Below are positions 23,022 to 31,802 of a stretch of DNA of 64,000 nucleotides, in pieces. Both the position numbers and the translations under genes were made by a program. Source of the stretch: Sphingobium sp. TCM1. GTDB taxonomy: Bacteria > Pseudomonadota > Alphaproteobacteria > Sphingomonadales > Sphingomonadaceae. Where the stretch lies: contig NZ_LXVX01000039.1 of NCBI RefSeq assembly GCF_001650725.1, positions 491,110 through 555,109 on the forward strand, written 5' to 3'. Position 1 is the stretch's first letter. Each line of letters starts with the position of its first letter. The notes under the pieces were generated by a model, which had not been told where the DNA came from, made no database searches, and saw nothing but the letters and a program-made list of their open reading frames with translations.

Positions 23022-24466
23022 CACGCCGGCACCTTCTCGCCTGCCTTGGCCTTCGCCTTCAGATAGCGGTGCATATGCTCGGTCACGTCGCGGCCATCAC
23101 GGATCGCCCAGACGACCAGCGATGCGCCGCGCACGATGTCGCCCGCCGCGAACACGCCATCGACGCTCGTCATCATCGTCTTGTGATCGACGCGCAGCGT
23201 GCCCCAGCGCGTGACCGACAGGTCTTCGCTGCCGAACAGCCTGGGCAGTTCCTCCGGGTCATAGCCCAGCGCCTTGATGACCAGGTCCGCGTCCAGCACA
23301 TGCTCGCTGCCCGGATCGGGTTCGGGCGCGCGGCGGCCCGATGCGTCGGGCTGGCCGAGGCGCATCTTCGTCACCTTGACGCCAGTGACATGCTCGGTGC
23401 CCTCGAACGCGATCGGCGCGGTCAGCCAGACGAACTCGACACCTTCCTCCTCGGCATTGGCGACCTCGCGCTGCGATCCGGGCATATTGTCGCGGTCGCG
23501 GCGATAGAGGCACTTCACCGATGCCGCGCCCTGGCGGATCGCGGTGCGGACGCAGTCCATCGCCGTGTCGCCGCCGCCGATGACGACGACATTCTTGCCC
23601 GTCGCCAGCAGCGTGCCATCCTCATGTTCGGGCACGGCGTCGCCGAAGCCCGCGCGGTTGGAGGCGGTCAGATAGTCGAGCGCCTTGACCACGCCCGGCG
23701 CGCCGACGCCCGGCGCGCGAATGTCGCGCGGCTTGTAGACGCCGGTGGCGATCAGGACCGCGTCATGCTTCTCGCGCAGCTGCTCCAGCGTCGCGTCGCG
23801 GCCGACCTCGAAGCTCTCATGAAAGACGATGCCGCCGTCCTTCAGTCGCTGGATGCGGCGCATGACCACGTCCTTCTCCAGCTTGAAGCCCGGAATGCCA
23901 TAGGTCAGCAGGCCACCCGCGCGATCGTGCCGGTCGTAGACATGGACCGCATAGCCCGCAACGCGCAGATATTCGGCGGTCGTGAGGCCGGCCGGCCCCG
24001 CGCCGATGATACCGACCGACTGGCCGGTGGGCTTGCCGGGGACGAGCGGTTCGACCCAGCCTTCCTTCCAGGCGGTGTCGGTGATGTATTTTTCGACGCT
24101 GCCGATGGTGACGGCGCCATGGCCGGAAAATTCGATGACGCAATTGCCTTCGCACAGGCGATCCTGCGGGCAGATGCGGCCGCAGATTTCGGGCATGGTG
24201 CTGGTCAGGTTCGACAGCTCATAGGCCTCGCGCAGCCGCCCCTCTGCCGTCAGACGCAGCCAGTCCGGGATATGATTGTGCAGCGGGCAATGAGTCGAGC
24301 AATAGGGCACGCCGCATTGCGAACAGCGCGACGCCTGCTCCTCAGCCTTGTCGAGGATGAAGCTGCGGCTGATTTCCAGAAAATCGTCGGCGCGGTCGTC
24401 GGCAGCGCGCTTTTCCGGATAGGCTTGGCCCAAGCCCACGAATTTCAGCATCGGATTGTCAGCCAT
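23021..24466 (-). CDS. gltD: Glutamate synthase (NADPH) small subunit
   Basis: 481 residues from the ATG at 24466 (MADNPMLKFVGLGQ). Two N-terminal 4Fe-4S ligand sets are visible (CSQCGVPYCSTHCP and CGRICPQDRLCEGNC), an FAD-binding GIIGAGPAGL and an NADPH-binding VVVIGGGDTAMDC. It passes electrons from NADPH to GltB. It is the first gene of the leftward operon; the 160 bp upstream are AT-rich and likely hold the promoter. A 19-residue upstream extension of the frame is not conserved-looking. Confidence 0.97.
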   Translation of the reverse strand: MADNPMLKFVGLGQAYPEKRAADDRADDFLEISRSFILDKAEEQASRCSQCGVPYCSTHCPLHNHIPDWLRLTAEGRLREAYELSNLTSTMPEICGRICPQDRLCEGNCVIEFSGHGAVTIGSVEKYITDTAWKEGWVEPLVPGKPTGQSVGIIGAGPAGLTTAEYLRVAGYAVHVYDRHDRAGGLLTYGIPGFKLEKDVVMRRIQRLKDGGIVFHESFEVGRDATLEQLREKHDAVLIATGVYKPRDIRAPGVGAPGVVKALDYLTASNRAGFGDAVPEHEDGTLLATGKNVVVIGGGDTAMDCVRTAIRQGAASVKCLYRRDRDNMPGSQREVANAEEEGVEFVWLTAPIAFEGTEHVTGVKVTKMRLGQPDASGRRAPEPDPGSEHVLDADLVIKALGYDPEELPRLFGSEDLSVTRWGTLRVDHKTMMTSVDGVFAAGDIVRGASLVVWAIRDGRDVTEHMHRYLKAKAKAGEKVPA

Positions 24467-24630
24467 GGCACGTCCCTGAATCTGTTTCAGCAGCGCGCAT
24501 AGCAGAAAAACCCGCAGAGTCACGCGGATTTTGCCATTTACGTCAGTATATATTACCTATTTTACGGGCTTTTCTCGCGGCTGCGGCAAAATCCTGTAAT
24601 AATCTTTCAAATATTAGTTCCGATCCGGCC

Positions 24631-25440
24631 CTACCTCATCCACAGCCAGATCAGCGCGCCGATGCCCGCAATGATTCGATACCAGGCGAAGGGCGCAAAG
24701 CCCTGGCGCGACACCAGGCCGACAAACCATCTGATGACCAGCAGGGCGACGATGAAGGAGACGACGAAGCCCAGCGCGATACTGTCCCATCCCACCGTCG
24801 CGCTGGTGATCCGGTCGCCTTTCTTGAGCAGTTCCAGCGTGCTCGCGCCCAGCATCGTGGGGATCGCGAGGAAGAAGCTGAATTCCGCTGCCGTGCGCCG
24901 CTCGACGCCCAGGGTCAGCGCGCCCATGATCGTCGCGCCCGACCGGCTGACGCCGGGAATCATCGAAATGCACTGGATCAGGCCGATTCCGATCACGCGC
25001 AGCAGCGGGATGTCGGCGATGCCGTGGAATCGCTGCTCCTTCACCATCCGTTCGATGAGCAGGATCGCCACGCCCCCCACGATCAGCGCCCATGCGACCA
25101 CCTGCGGCGCGCCGAGCAGGATCTCGATATAGTCGTGCAGCGCCAGGCCGATGATGGCGGACGGGATGAAGGCGATGACGAGATTGCGCAGGAAGCGCCA
25201 GCTCACCGGCTCGCGCCGCAACAGACCCATCGCGACCGCCCAGAAAGTCCGCCAGTAGAGCACCACCACCGCCAGGATCGCGCCCAGCTGGATGACGACG
25301 TTGAACATCGCCCAGGTGGACGCGTCATAGCCCAGCAGCTCGCTCGCCAGGATCAGGTGGCCGGTCGAGGACACGGGCAGGAATTCGGTCAACCCCTCCA
25401 CGATGCCCAGCAGGATGACCGTCAGATAATGCATGTCCAT
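24631..25440 (-). CDS. uppP: Undecaprenyl-diphosphatase
   Basis: 269 residues, polytopic. The two active-site signatures are present: EGLTEFLPVSSTGH near the N-terminus and IPGVSRSGAT near residue 160. The enzyme removes a phosphate from undecaprenyl diphosphate to recycle the lipid carrier of peptidoglycan synthesis and can give bacitracin resistance. The start may be the first or the third codon (MDMHYLT). It is a single gene; 160 bp to its right in gene order is AT-rich and 215 bp upstream (25441-25655) shows nothing I can name. Confidence 0.96.
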   Translation of the reverse strand: MDMHYLTVILLGIVEGLTEFLPVSSTGHLILASELLGYDASTWAMFNVVIQLGAILAVVVLYWRTFWAVAMGLLRREPVSWRFLRNLVIAFIPSAIIGLALHDYIEILLGAPQVVAWALIVGGVAILLIERMVKEQRFHGIADIPLLRVIGIGLIQCISMIPGVSRSGATIMGALTLGVERRTAAEFSFFLAIPTMLGASTLELLKKGDRITSATVGWDSIALGFVVSFIVALLVIRWFVGLVSRQGFAPFAWYRIIAGIGALIWLWMR

Positions 25441-25655
25441 GGGGGTGTGCGATCCTCGATGGGGCGAGAAATGGGGCCAGCCGCGCCAGACCCTCCCCCT
25501 GTACCGAGGAAGGGTCGAAAGGCGTCAACCGACGGGAGCCGCACCATGCCGCAGTGCAGCGAAAAGGCAAGGACGCGCCGGCACGGCCGGTCGCGACCGA
25601 TGATCGGCCCGTCGAGCCGGACCGGACGGGTCGGCAGCAGGACGGGCCGGCGCGA

Positions 25656-26585
25656 TCAGGCCTTGGCCCGGCCGGCGAAGCGGCCATGCTTGCGATAGCG
25701 GACCATCCACTTGTCGGCCACCGCGCCCAGCGGCGTGGGCGCCACGCCCAGCGCCTCCAGCCCCGGCGCGCCGGGCGCCGGCACATTGTCGCGGCCCAGC
25801 ATTGCCAGCTGGTCGCGCGTGATCGGCCCGCCGGGCAGCATCGCCAGCAGCGACGCGAAGCCGCCGGGCACCTCGACCAGCGGCCGGTCGCGGCCGATCG
25901 CCTTGGCGATCCAGGCGTTGATCTCCTTCATGCTCATCACCTGCGGCCCGGCGACCTCATAGGTCTTGCCGCCATGGACGCCCGGCTGCTCGGCGGCATT
26001 GGCGATCGCCTGCGCCACGTCGGCCACATAGACGGGCTGGAACTTCGTCGCCGCGCCGATCACCGGCACCACCGGCGCCAGGCGGATGATGTCGGCGAAG
26101 CGGTTGAGGAACTGGTCTTCCGGCCCGAAGATGATCGAGGGGCGGATGATGGTCGCGGTCGGGAAGGCCGCCCGCACCGCTTCTTCGCCCGCCGCCTTCG
26201 ACCGGCCATAGGCCGACGGACTGGCGGCGTCGGCGCCGATCGCGGAGACATGGACCAGCGCCTTGACCCCAGCCGCCGATGCGGCCCTGGCCACATTGGC
26301 CGCGCCCTGATGATGGAAGGCCTCGAAATCGCCGGCCAGGATGCCGACCAGGTTGATGACGACATCGCTGCCGGCAATGGCGCGGGCGACCGTCTCCGGC
26401 TTGCGGATGTCGGCCGCCACGAACTGGCTCTGGCCCAGATTGCCGAGCGACTTCACCTTGACCGCGCTCGCCAGGTCGCGCTGCGCGATCCGCACGCGCG
26501 CGCCCCGTGCCATCAGCGCCTGCGCGACCTGGCGGCCCAGAAAGCCGCCGCCGCCGAAGATCGTAACCAGACTGTCCTTCATCAC
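25656..26585 (-). CDS. NDUFA9-like NAD(P)-binding protein (extended SDR, complex I-associated)
   Basis: 309 residues. The N-terminal Rossmann signature IFGGGGFLGRQVAQAL begins the protein, followed by VVINLVGIL, VHVSAIGAD and YGRSKAAGE, where the Tyr-x3-Lys is kept. This pattern matches the atypical SDR family that includes complex I subunit NDUFA9 and its alphaproteobacterial relatives. The role is thought to be an accessory or cofactor-binding one in respiratory complex I or quinone metabolism. No nuo genes are in the window. Confidence 0.85.
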   Translation of the reverse strand: MMKDSLVTIFGGGGFLGRQVAQALMARGARVRIAQRDLASAVKVKSLGNLGQSQFVAADIRKPETVARAIAGSDVVINLVGILAGDFEAFHHQGAANVARAASAAGVKALVHVSAIGADAASPSAYGRSKAAGEEAVRAAFPTATIIRPSIIFGPEDQFLNRFADIIRLAPVVPVIGAATKFQPVYVADVAQAIANAAEQPGVHGGKTYEVAGPQVMSMKEINAWIAKAIGRDRPLVEVPGGFASLLAMLPGGPITRDQLAMLGRDNVPAPGAPGLEALGVAPTPLGAVADKWMVRYRKHGRFAGRAKA

Positions 26586-26682
26586 GCGCGTCCCATATCT
26601 TTCGCTTCAGGGGAATGACTGCCCATCCCCTTGCAACAGCCGCCGCGCGCTGACAACCGCCCGGCGGCGCGAGCATGTCTTT

Positions 26683-27261
26683 TTACCCGATCCAGCCCCG
26701 AAGGTCAGCAATCATCCACAGGCCGAGCGCCAGGAACAGCAGCGCCGCGCCGATCTGGAGCGCCCGCATCGGCACCTTGCGCGCCAGCGCCTCGCCGAAC
26801 AGCACCGCTGGGACATTGGCGATCATCATGCCCAGCGTCGTGCCCATGGTCACGGCGACCAGATCGTCGAACCGCGCGCCCAGCGCCACGGTCGCGACCT
26901 GGGTCTTGTCGCCCATCTCGACCAGGAAGAAGGCGACCAGCGTGGTCATGAACACGCCCGCCCCGGACGGCGCCTTCAGGGGCGCATCCTCGTCGATCAC
27001 ATCGGGGATCAGGGTCCAGGCCGCCATGGCGATGAAGGAGGCGGCGACCGCATAGCGGAACCAGCCCTGGTCCAGCACGCCCGCGATCGAATGGCCGACC
27101 AGCGCGGCAAGGAAATGATTGGCGAGCGTCGCGAACAATATGCCCAGGATGATCGGCACCGGCTTGCGAAAGCGGGTGGCGAGCAGCATGGCGAGCAGCT
27201 GGGTCTTGTCGCCCATTTCGGCGAGCGCGACGAGCGCGGAGGAGGTGAGCAGGGCTTCCAT
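26683..27261 (-). CDS. GDT1/TMEM165 family manganese exporter
   Basis: 192 residues from the ATG at 27261 (MEALLTSSALVALAEMGD). Two copies of the family's E-x-G-D-K-T-Q motif are visible (ALAEMGDKTQLLA near residue 13 and FLVEMGDKTQVAT about 95 residues later), in an internally duplicated six-helix protein. Members move Mn2+ or Ca2+ across membranes. A yybP-ykoY-type riboswitch in the 5' leader supports manganese export. The open frame continues through the riboswitch, but that part is leader RNA. Confidence 0.93.
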   Translation of the reverse strand: MEALLTSSALVALAEMGDKTQLLAMLLATRFRKPVPIILGILFATLANHFLAALVGHSIAGVLDQGWFRYAVAASFIAMAAWTLIPDVIDEDAPLKAPSGAGVFMTTLVAFFLVEMGDKTQVATVALGARFDDLVAVTMGTTLGMMIANVPAVLFGEALARKVPMRALQIGAALLFLALGLWMIADLRGWIG

Positions 27262-27344
27262 CGAGACGTTCCGGGGCCGGGCGGAGGTGAACAGACGCAA
27301 TGCCACCGTCGCCTCCCGCCCGGCCGGACAGAAAAGCGCCGATG

Positions 27345-27475
27345 CCATTGGTCTCGCCCGATGCGGATGCTTGCGATCCGCCTCCCATATGCCATGGCCT
27401 CTCGGCCAAATATGTTGACATATGGCCCGTCCGCATGGCGCGGAACGGCTGGCTACTCCCCAGATGACGCGCTAG
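27345..27475 (-). ncRNA. yybP-ykoY-type manganese riboswitch in the leader of the GDT1 gene
   Basis: On the minus strand the leader contains, in order, CTGGGGAGTAGCC (27451-27463), GTCAACATAT (27410-27419), then a pairing region and GGGCGAGACCA (27349-27359). These are the conserved blocks I associate with proteobacterial yybP-ykoY RNAs, which bind Mn2+ between two helical legs and turn on Mn exporters. The downstream gene is a GDT1 protein, one of the known targets. About 84 nt separate the aptamer from the start codon, room for an expression platform. Ends are approximate. Confidence 0.82.
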
Positions 27476-27507
27476 CCTGTAGGGACATCGGGCGAGGAAG
27501 GCAAGCC

Positions 27508-27924
27508 ATGGCGGCAGGCGAGAACAAGACCACGCAGACACAGGAGGATGTCGATGCCTTCCTTGCCGGCGTGGAGCAGGCGGAGCGCCGGGAAGACGGG
27601 CGGACCCTCGCCGCGCTGATGGCGCGCCTGTCGGGCGAGCCGCCGCGCCTGTGGGGTCCGAGCATCATCGGCTTCGGCCGCTATCATTATCGCTATGACA
27701 GCGGACGCGAGGGCGAGAGTTGCCGGATCGGCTTTTCGCCGCGCAAGGCGGAACTGGTCCTCTATCTTGCCGGACTGGACGACGCTGATTTCGCGCCGCT
27801 CGGCACGCATCGGCGCGGCAAGGGTTGCCTCTATGTGAAGCGCCTGTCGGGCATAGACATGGCGGTGCTGGAGGGGCTGATCGCGAAAAGCCTCGCCCAT
27901 ATGGACGAGGCCTATCCGCGCTGA
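27508..27924 (+). CDS. DUF1801 domain protein
   Basis: 138 residues starting MAAGENKTTQTQEDV behind GAGGAAGG. The conserved stretches WGPSIIGFGRYHYRYDSG, GFSPRKAELVLYLAG and GKGCLYVKRL are typical of DUF1801, a small cytosolic family of unknown function related to the YdhG/frataxin-like fold. It is divergent from the GDT1 riboswitch leader and convergent with the 3-hydroxyacyl-CoA dehydrogenase gene. No function is proposed. Confidence 0.9.
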   Translation: MAAGENKTTQTQEDVDAFLAGVEQAERREDGRTLAALMARLSGEPPRLWGPSIIGFGRYHYRYDSGREGESCRIGFSPRKAELVLYLAGLDDADFAPLGTHRRGKGCLYVKRLSGIDMAVLEGLIAKSLAHMDEAYPR

Positions 27925-27940
27925 CCGGTCAGAGCCTGCT

Positions 27941-27994
27941 TCCGGCTGAAGCCGGATTTTCCGCACCACCGAAAATGCGCTTCTGCGCATTTTC
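27941..27994. terminator. Two hairpins between convergent genes
   Basis: The first, TCCGGC-TGAA-GCCGGA at 27941-27956, has a tight tetraloop and is followed by TTTT, a good rho-independent terminator for the DUF1801 gene. The second, at 27971-27994, has perfect 10-base arms GAAAATGCGC/GCGCATTTTC around TTCT and can act for the leftward dehydrogenase gene ending at 28006. Confidence 0.75.
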
Positions 27995-28005
27995 CAAACG
28001 GACTC

Positions 28006-28884
28006 TCAGCGGGTCGGCACCGGCTCCGGACCCGAATAGTCGTAGAAGCCGCGTCCGGTCTTGCGGCCGTACCAGCCGGCCTCGACATATTTGACCAGCA
28101 GCGGCGCGGGGCGATATTTTGGATCGCCCGTCGTGCTGAGGAAGACGTTGAGGATTTCCAGCGCGGTGTCGAGGCCGACGAAATCGAGCAGCGTCAGCGG
28201 CCCCATCGGATGGTTGAGACCCAGCTTGCAGCCCTGGTCGATGTCAGTGACGCTGCCCACGCCCTCGCCCAGCACGAACACCGCCTCGTTCAGCATCGGC
28301 AGCAGGATGCGGTTCACGACGAAGCCCGGCGCGTCGAAGGCATGGACGACCGTCTTGCCTATCTTAGCGGCGAAGCCTTCCACCGCCGCCACCGTCTCGG
28401 GCGTGGTCGCCAGGCCGCGAATGACCTCGACCAGCACCATCACCGGCACGGGATTGAAGAAATGGACGCCCACGAACCGCCCCGCATCGGGCGCCGCCTG
28501 GGCCAGGCGGGTGATGGGGATGGAGGAGGTGTTGGTGGCCAGGATCGCGTCGGGCGCAAGGATCGCGCCGACATTGGTGAAGATCGCCCGCTTTACCTCC
28601 TCGCGCTCGGTCGCCGCCTCGATCACCAGTTGCGCGTCGGCCAGCGGCGCGACCTCACCGACCGGCCTGATCCGGGCCAGGATCGCATCGGCATCGGCCT
28701 GCGTCAGCTTCTCCTTCTCGACCGCGCGGGCGAGCAGCTTGCCAATCCCGGCCACGCCCTTTTGCGCGCGCGGCAGGTCGACGTCGGACAGGATGACGTC
28801 ATAGCCCGCCTGCGCCGCGACCTGGGCGATCCCGGCCCCCATCTGCCCCGCGCCGATCACGCCCACCGTGCGAATGTCCGCCAT
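28006..28884 (-). CDS. 3-hydroxybutyryl-CoA dehydrogenase
   Basis: 292 residues. NAD-binding GVIGAGQMGAGIAQ at residue 8, the catalytic His in VGVHFFNPVPVM with the partner Glu in LVEVIRG, and the C-terminal dimerisation part GFVVNRILLPMLNEA and HPMGPLTLLDFVGLD. Length and motifs fit the stand-alone Hbd/PaaH type. It oxidises (S)-3-hydroxybutyryl-CoA (or longer 3-hydroxyacyl-CoA) with NAD in the cytosol, in fatty acid or butanoate metabolism. It is a single gene; no thiolase or crotonase is near. Confidence 0.95.
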   Translation of the reverse strand: MADIRTVGVIGAGQMGAGIAQVAAQAGYDVILSDVDLPRAQKGVAGIGKLLARAVEKEKLTQADADAILARIRPVGEVAPLADAQLVIEAATEREEVKRAIFTNVGAILAPDAILATNTSSIPITRLAQAAPDAGRFVGVHFFNPVPVMVLVEVIRGLATTPETVAAVEGFAAKIGKTVVHAFDAPGFVVNRILLPMLNEAVFVLGEGVGSVTDIDQGCKLGLNHPMGPLTLLDFVGLDTALEILNVFLSTTGDPKYRPAPLLVKYVEAGWYGRKTGRGFYDYSGPEPVPTR

Positions 28885-29063
28885 GCTCCAATCCTCCCTC
28901 TTGAATCGTCCATTCCCCTTAGCCGCGCGGTCGGCCGACGGCCAGTACCGGACGTCTATGGAATCCGGCAGGCGGTGAAGCGTGCCGCCATGACCGACGG
29001 AATGGTTGCGCCACCGGCATTTCCGGCTTTGCGCCGAGCCTCCGCCATGGTTAAAAGCCCGCC

Positions 29064-29534
29064 ATGCCCGTTTCCGAATTGATGCCAGCGCCGGCGACCG
29101 GACGCTTCGTCGCCGCCGTGCATCATTTCCCGCTGCGCATCTATTTCGAGGATACCGACCTGTCGGGCCTCGTCTATCACGCCAATTATCTCCGTTACAT
29201 GGAGCGCGCCCGGTCCGACATGCTGCGCATCGCCGGCATCGACCAGCGCTGCGCCCATGAAACGGGCGGGGGCGTCTACGCCGTCACCGACCTCCAGATC
29301 CGCTACCGCCGCCCGGCGCGGCTGGACGACGACCTGATGGTGTCGAGCCGCGTCACCGACGTGCGCGCGGCCAGCTGCTCCATTCATCAGTCAGTCATGC
29401 GGGGCGCGGAACAGTTGACCGACGCCACCATCACCGTCGCCTGGCTGACGCCGCAGGGCCGCCCGCAGCGGCAGCCCAAGGCCTGGACCGACATTTTCAC
29501 TCGCCTTTGCCAAGGGGAAGACATCCACCCATGA
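29064..29534 (+). CDS. ybgC: Acyl-CoA thioesterase YbgC (tol-pal associated)
   Basis: 156 residues, hot-dog fold. The active-site motif YFEDTDLSGLVYHANYLRYMERAR holds the catalytic Asp (landmark only, not the full domain). It is the first gene of the ybgC-tolQ-tolR-tolA-tolB-pal cluster, and its stop overlaps the tolQ start as ATGA. YbgC hydrolyses short-chain acyl-CoA or acyl-ACP and associates with phospholipid metabolism in E. coli. A later ATG at 29082 is possible. Confidence 0.95.
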   Translation: MPVSELMPAPATGRFVAAVHHFPLRIYFEDTDLSGLVYHANYLRYMERARSDMLRIAGIDQRCAHETGGGVYAVTDLQIRYRRPARLDDDLMVSSRVTDVRAASCSIHQSVMRGAEQLTDATITVAWLTPQGRPQRQPKAWTDIFTRLCQGEDIHP

Positions 29535-30235
29535 CCCTCAACCTGCCTGCCGGCGCGATGACCGACGCCGCGACCATTTCCCCGCTCGCCCTGTTTCTGC
29601 AGGCCGACATCGTCGTCAAGGGGGTGATGATCGGCCTGTTGCTTGCCAGCATCTGGACCTGGGCGATGATCATCGGCTTCAGCTTCACCCTGCGCCGGGC
29701 GAGCAAGGAAAGCCGCAAGTTCGAGGCGGACTTCTGGAAGGCCGAGGATATCGACCGTTTTTACGAGACGCGCGGAAAATCCGACTTTCCTGCGGCCAAG
29801 GTGATGGCGGCGGGCGTCACCGAATGGCGGCGATCGACCGCGCAGAAGGTGATCGACCGCGACGGCACCCGCGACCGGCTGTCGACATCGATGTCGAGCA
29901 CGATCGCGGCGGAGGTCGACCGCCTGTCCGACCGGCTCAACATCCTCGCCACCATCGGTTCCGTCGCACCCTTCGTCGGCCTGTTCGGTACCGTCTGGGG
30001 CATCATGCGCGCCTTCACCTCGATCGCGGCGGAACAGAACAGCTCGCTCGCGGTCGTCGCGCCGGGCATTGCCGAAGCGCTGTTCGCCACCGCCATCGGC
30101 CTGTTCGCGGCAATCCCGGCGGTGATTGCCTACAACCGCTTCAGCCATGGCATCAATCGGCTGGAATCGGGGCTGACCCGCTTCGCCGACGGCTTCTATT
30201 CGACCTTGAGCCGTGAGTTGGAGGCGCAGCGATGA
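29531..30235 (+). CDS. tolQ: Tol-Pal system protein TolQ
   Basis: 234 residues, MotA/TolQ/ExbB family. The first membrane helix is near residues 28-50 and the second and third follow the cytoplasmic loop, with ILATIGSVAPFVGLFGTVWGIM and AIGLFAAIPAVIAYN. It forms the proton channel with TolR that energises TolA during cell constriction. The start at 29531 overlaps the ybgC stop. Two tandem hairpin repeats follow its stop codon. Confidence 0.97.
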   Translation: MTLNLPAGAMTDAATISPLALFLQADIVVKGVMIGLLLASIWTWAMIIGFSFTLRRASKESRKFEADFWKAEDIDRFYETRGKSDFPAAKVMAAGVTEWRRSTAQKVIDRDGTRDRLSTSMSSTIAAEVDRLSDRLNILATIGSVAPFVGLFGTVWGIMRAFTSIAAEQNSSLAVVAPGIAEALFATAIGLFAAIPAVIAYNRFSHGINRLESGLTRFADGFYSTLSRELEAQR

Positions 30236-30283
30236 ACTTGGGCATCGCTGCACAGAAAGAAGCGATGAACTTGGGCATCGCTG
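30229..30283 (+). repeat. Tandem 22-bp hairpin repeat in the tolQ-tolR junction
   Basis: A 22-bp sequence at 30229-30250 is repeated exactly at 30262-30283, 33 bp apart. Each copy is itself an inverted repeat, GCGATG-AACTTGGG-CATCGC. The first copy includes the last codons of tolQ. Together they make two successive short hairpins in the mRNA just upstream of the tolR ribosome-binding site. Confidence 0.8.
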
Positions 30284-30302
30284 TAAAACAGGGAACGCGC
30301 TG

Positions 30303-30785
<483 letters not shown>

Positions 30786-30803
30786 GGGCCATAGGTCGAG
30801 GAT

Positions 30804-31802
30804 ATGGATCGCGCGGAAAAGATCGGCCTTGGCGTCGCGACGGCAGGACATGTCCTGCTGTTCGGCCTGCTGTCGGCCGGGTTCCTGGCCACCCCCAACC
30901 CGTTGAAGCTCAAGTCCCCGCCAATGGACGTCAGCCTGGTGGACGAGGTGGCGCTGCAATCGACCGCGCCACAGATTTCGACCCAGCCGCCCCCACCGAG
31001 CTCCGCACCGGAGCAAGGGCCGACGCAGGACGCCAGGCCCGCGCCGCTCCCCGAACCTGCGCCGGAACCCGAACCGACGCCCGCGCCGCCTCCGCCAAAG
31101 CCGACGCCTGCTCCGCCGCCGCCCAAGCCGGTGGCGAAGGCACAACCGCCCAAACCGAAGCCGACCCCGCCCAAGAAGGAAGCGGCCAAAACCCCGGCCA
31201 AGCCCAAGCCGGCGCCGGAAAAGCCAGCGCCCAAAGCGAAGCCCACGCCGGAAAAGCCGGTGGCCAAGGCCAAGCCAGCGCCCGAAAAGCCCAAGGCCGC
31301 CGCCGTGCCGTCGAAGCCGGCCAAGAGCGACGCCAAGGCCAAAAGCGACGCCAGGGCGTCCGGCGCGGGCAAGGCGGACAAGCCCAAGGGGTCGCTACTG
31401 GGCAAGGATTTCCTCAAGGGCATCGACACCAGCGCGGACGCGCCGCGCAAAGCCGCGCCGCCACTCGCCGCCGCCATGGGACCACAGCAGAAGGCCGCGC
31501 TCGACGCCGAAATCCGGCGGCAGCTCAAGCCCCATTGGCGCGCGCCGTCCGGCGCGGATGCCGACAAGCTCGTCACCCTGCTGGAGGTGCGGCTCGACAA
31601 GAATGGCGGCCTGATCGGCGCGCCCCAGCTGATCGATCAGCTGGGCGTGACGGCCAGCAACCAGCCGCAGGCCCGGCTCCATGCGGAGCGCGCGATCCAG
31701 GCGGTGAAGCTGGCCGCGCCCTTCCGCAACCTGCCGCCCGAATATTATGACCAATGGAAATGGCTCCGGCCACTCCGCTTTGACGCGAGGCTGAACCGAT
31801 GA
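30804..31802 (+). CDS. tolA: TolA-like energy transducer
   Basis: 332 residues. One N-terminal membrane helix (VATAGHVLLFGLLSAGFLA), a long Pro/Lys/Ala-rich periplasmic rod with repeated APPPPKP and PAPEKP units from about residue 55 to 185, and a C-terminal TonB/TolA-like domain (VTLLEVRLDKNGGLIG, AERAIQAVKLAAPF). It spans the periplasm and links TolQR to TolB and Pal. Position between tolR and tolB confirms the call. Its stop overlaps the tolB start (ATGA). Confidence 0.93.
   Translation: MDRAEKIGLGVATAGHVLLFGLLSAGFLATPNPLKLKSPPMDVSLVDEVALQSTAPQISTQPPPPSSAPEQGPTQDARPAPLPEPAPEPEPTPAPPPPKPTPAPPPPKPVAKAQPPKPKPTPPKKEAAKTPAKPKPAPEKPAPKAKPTPEKPVAKAKPAPEKPKAAAVPSKPAKSDAKAKSDARASGAGKADKPKGSLLGKDFLKGIDTSADAPRKAAPPLAAAMGPQQKAALDAEIRRQLKPHWRAPSGADADKLVTLLEVRLDKNGGLIGAPQLIDQLGVTASNQPQARLHAERAIQAVKLAAPFRNLPPEYYDQWKWLRPLRFDARLNR

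Noticed and set aside
30213..30302. N-terminal extension of TolR with repeated SDELGHRC peptide
   Set aside because: TolR proteins start close to the MADINVTP block; the repeated peptide comes from the tandem DNA hairpins, not from protein conservation.
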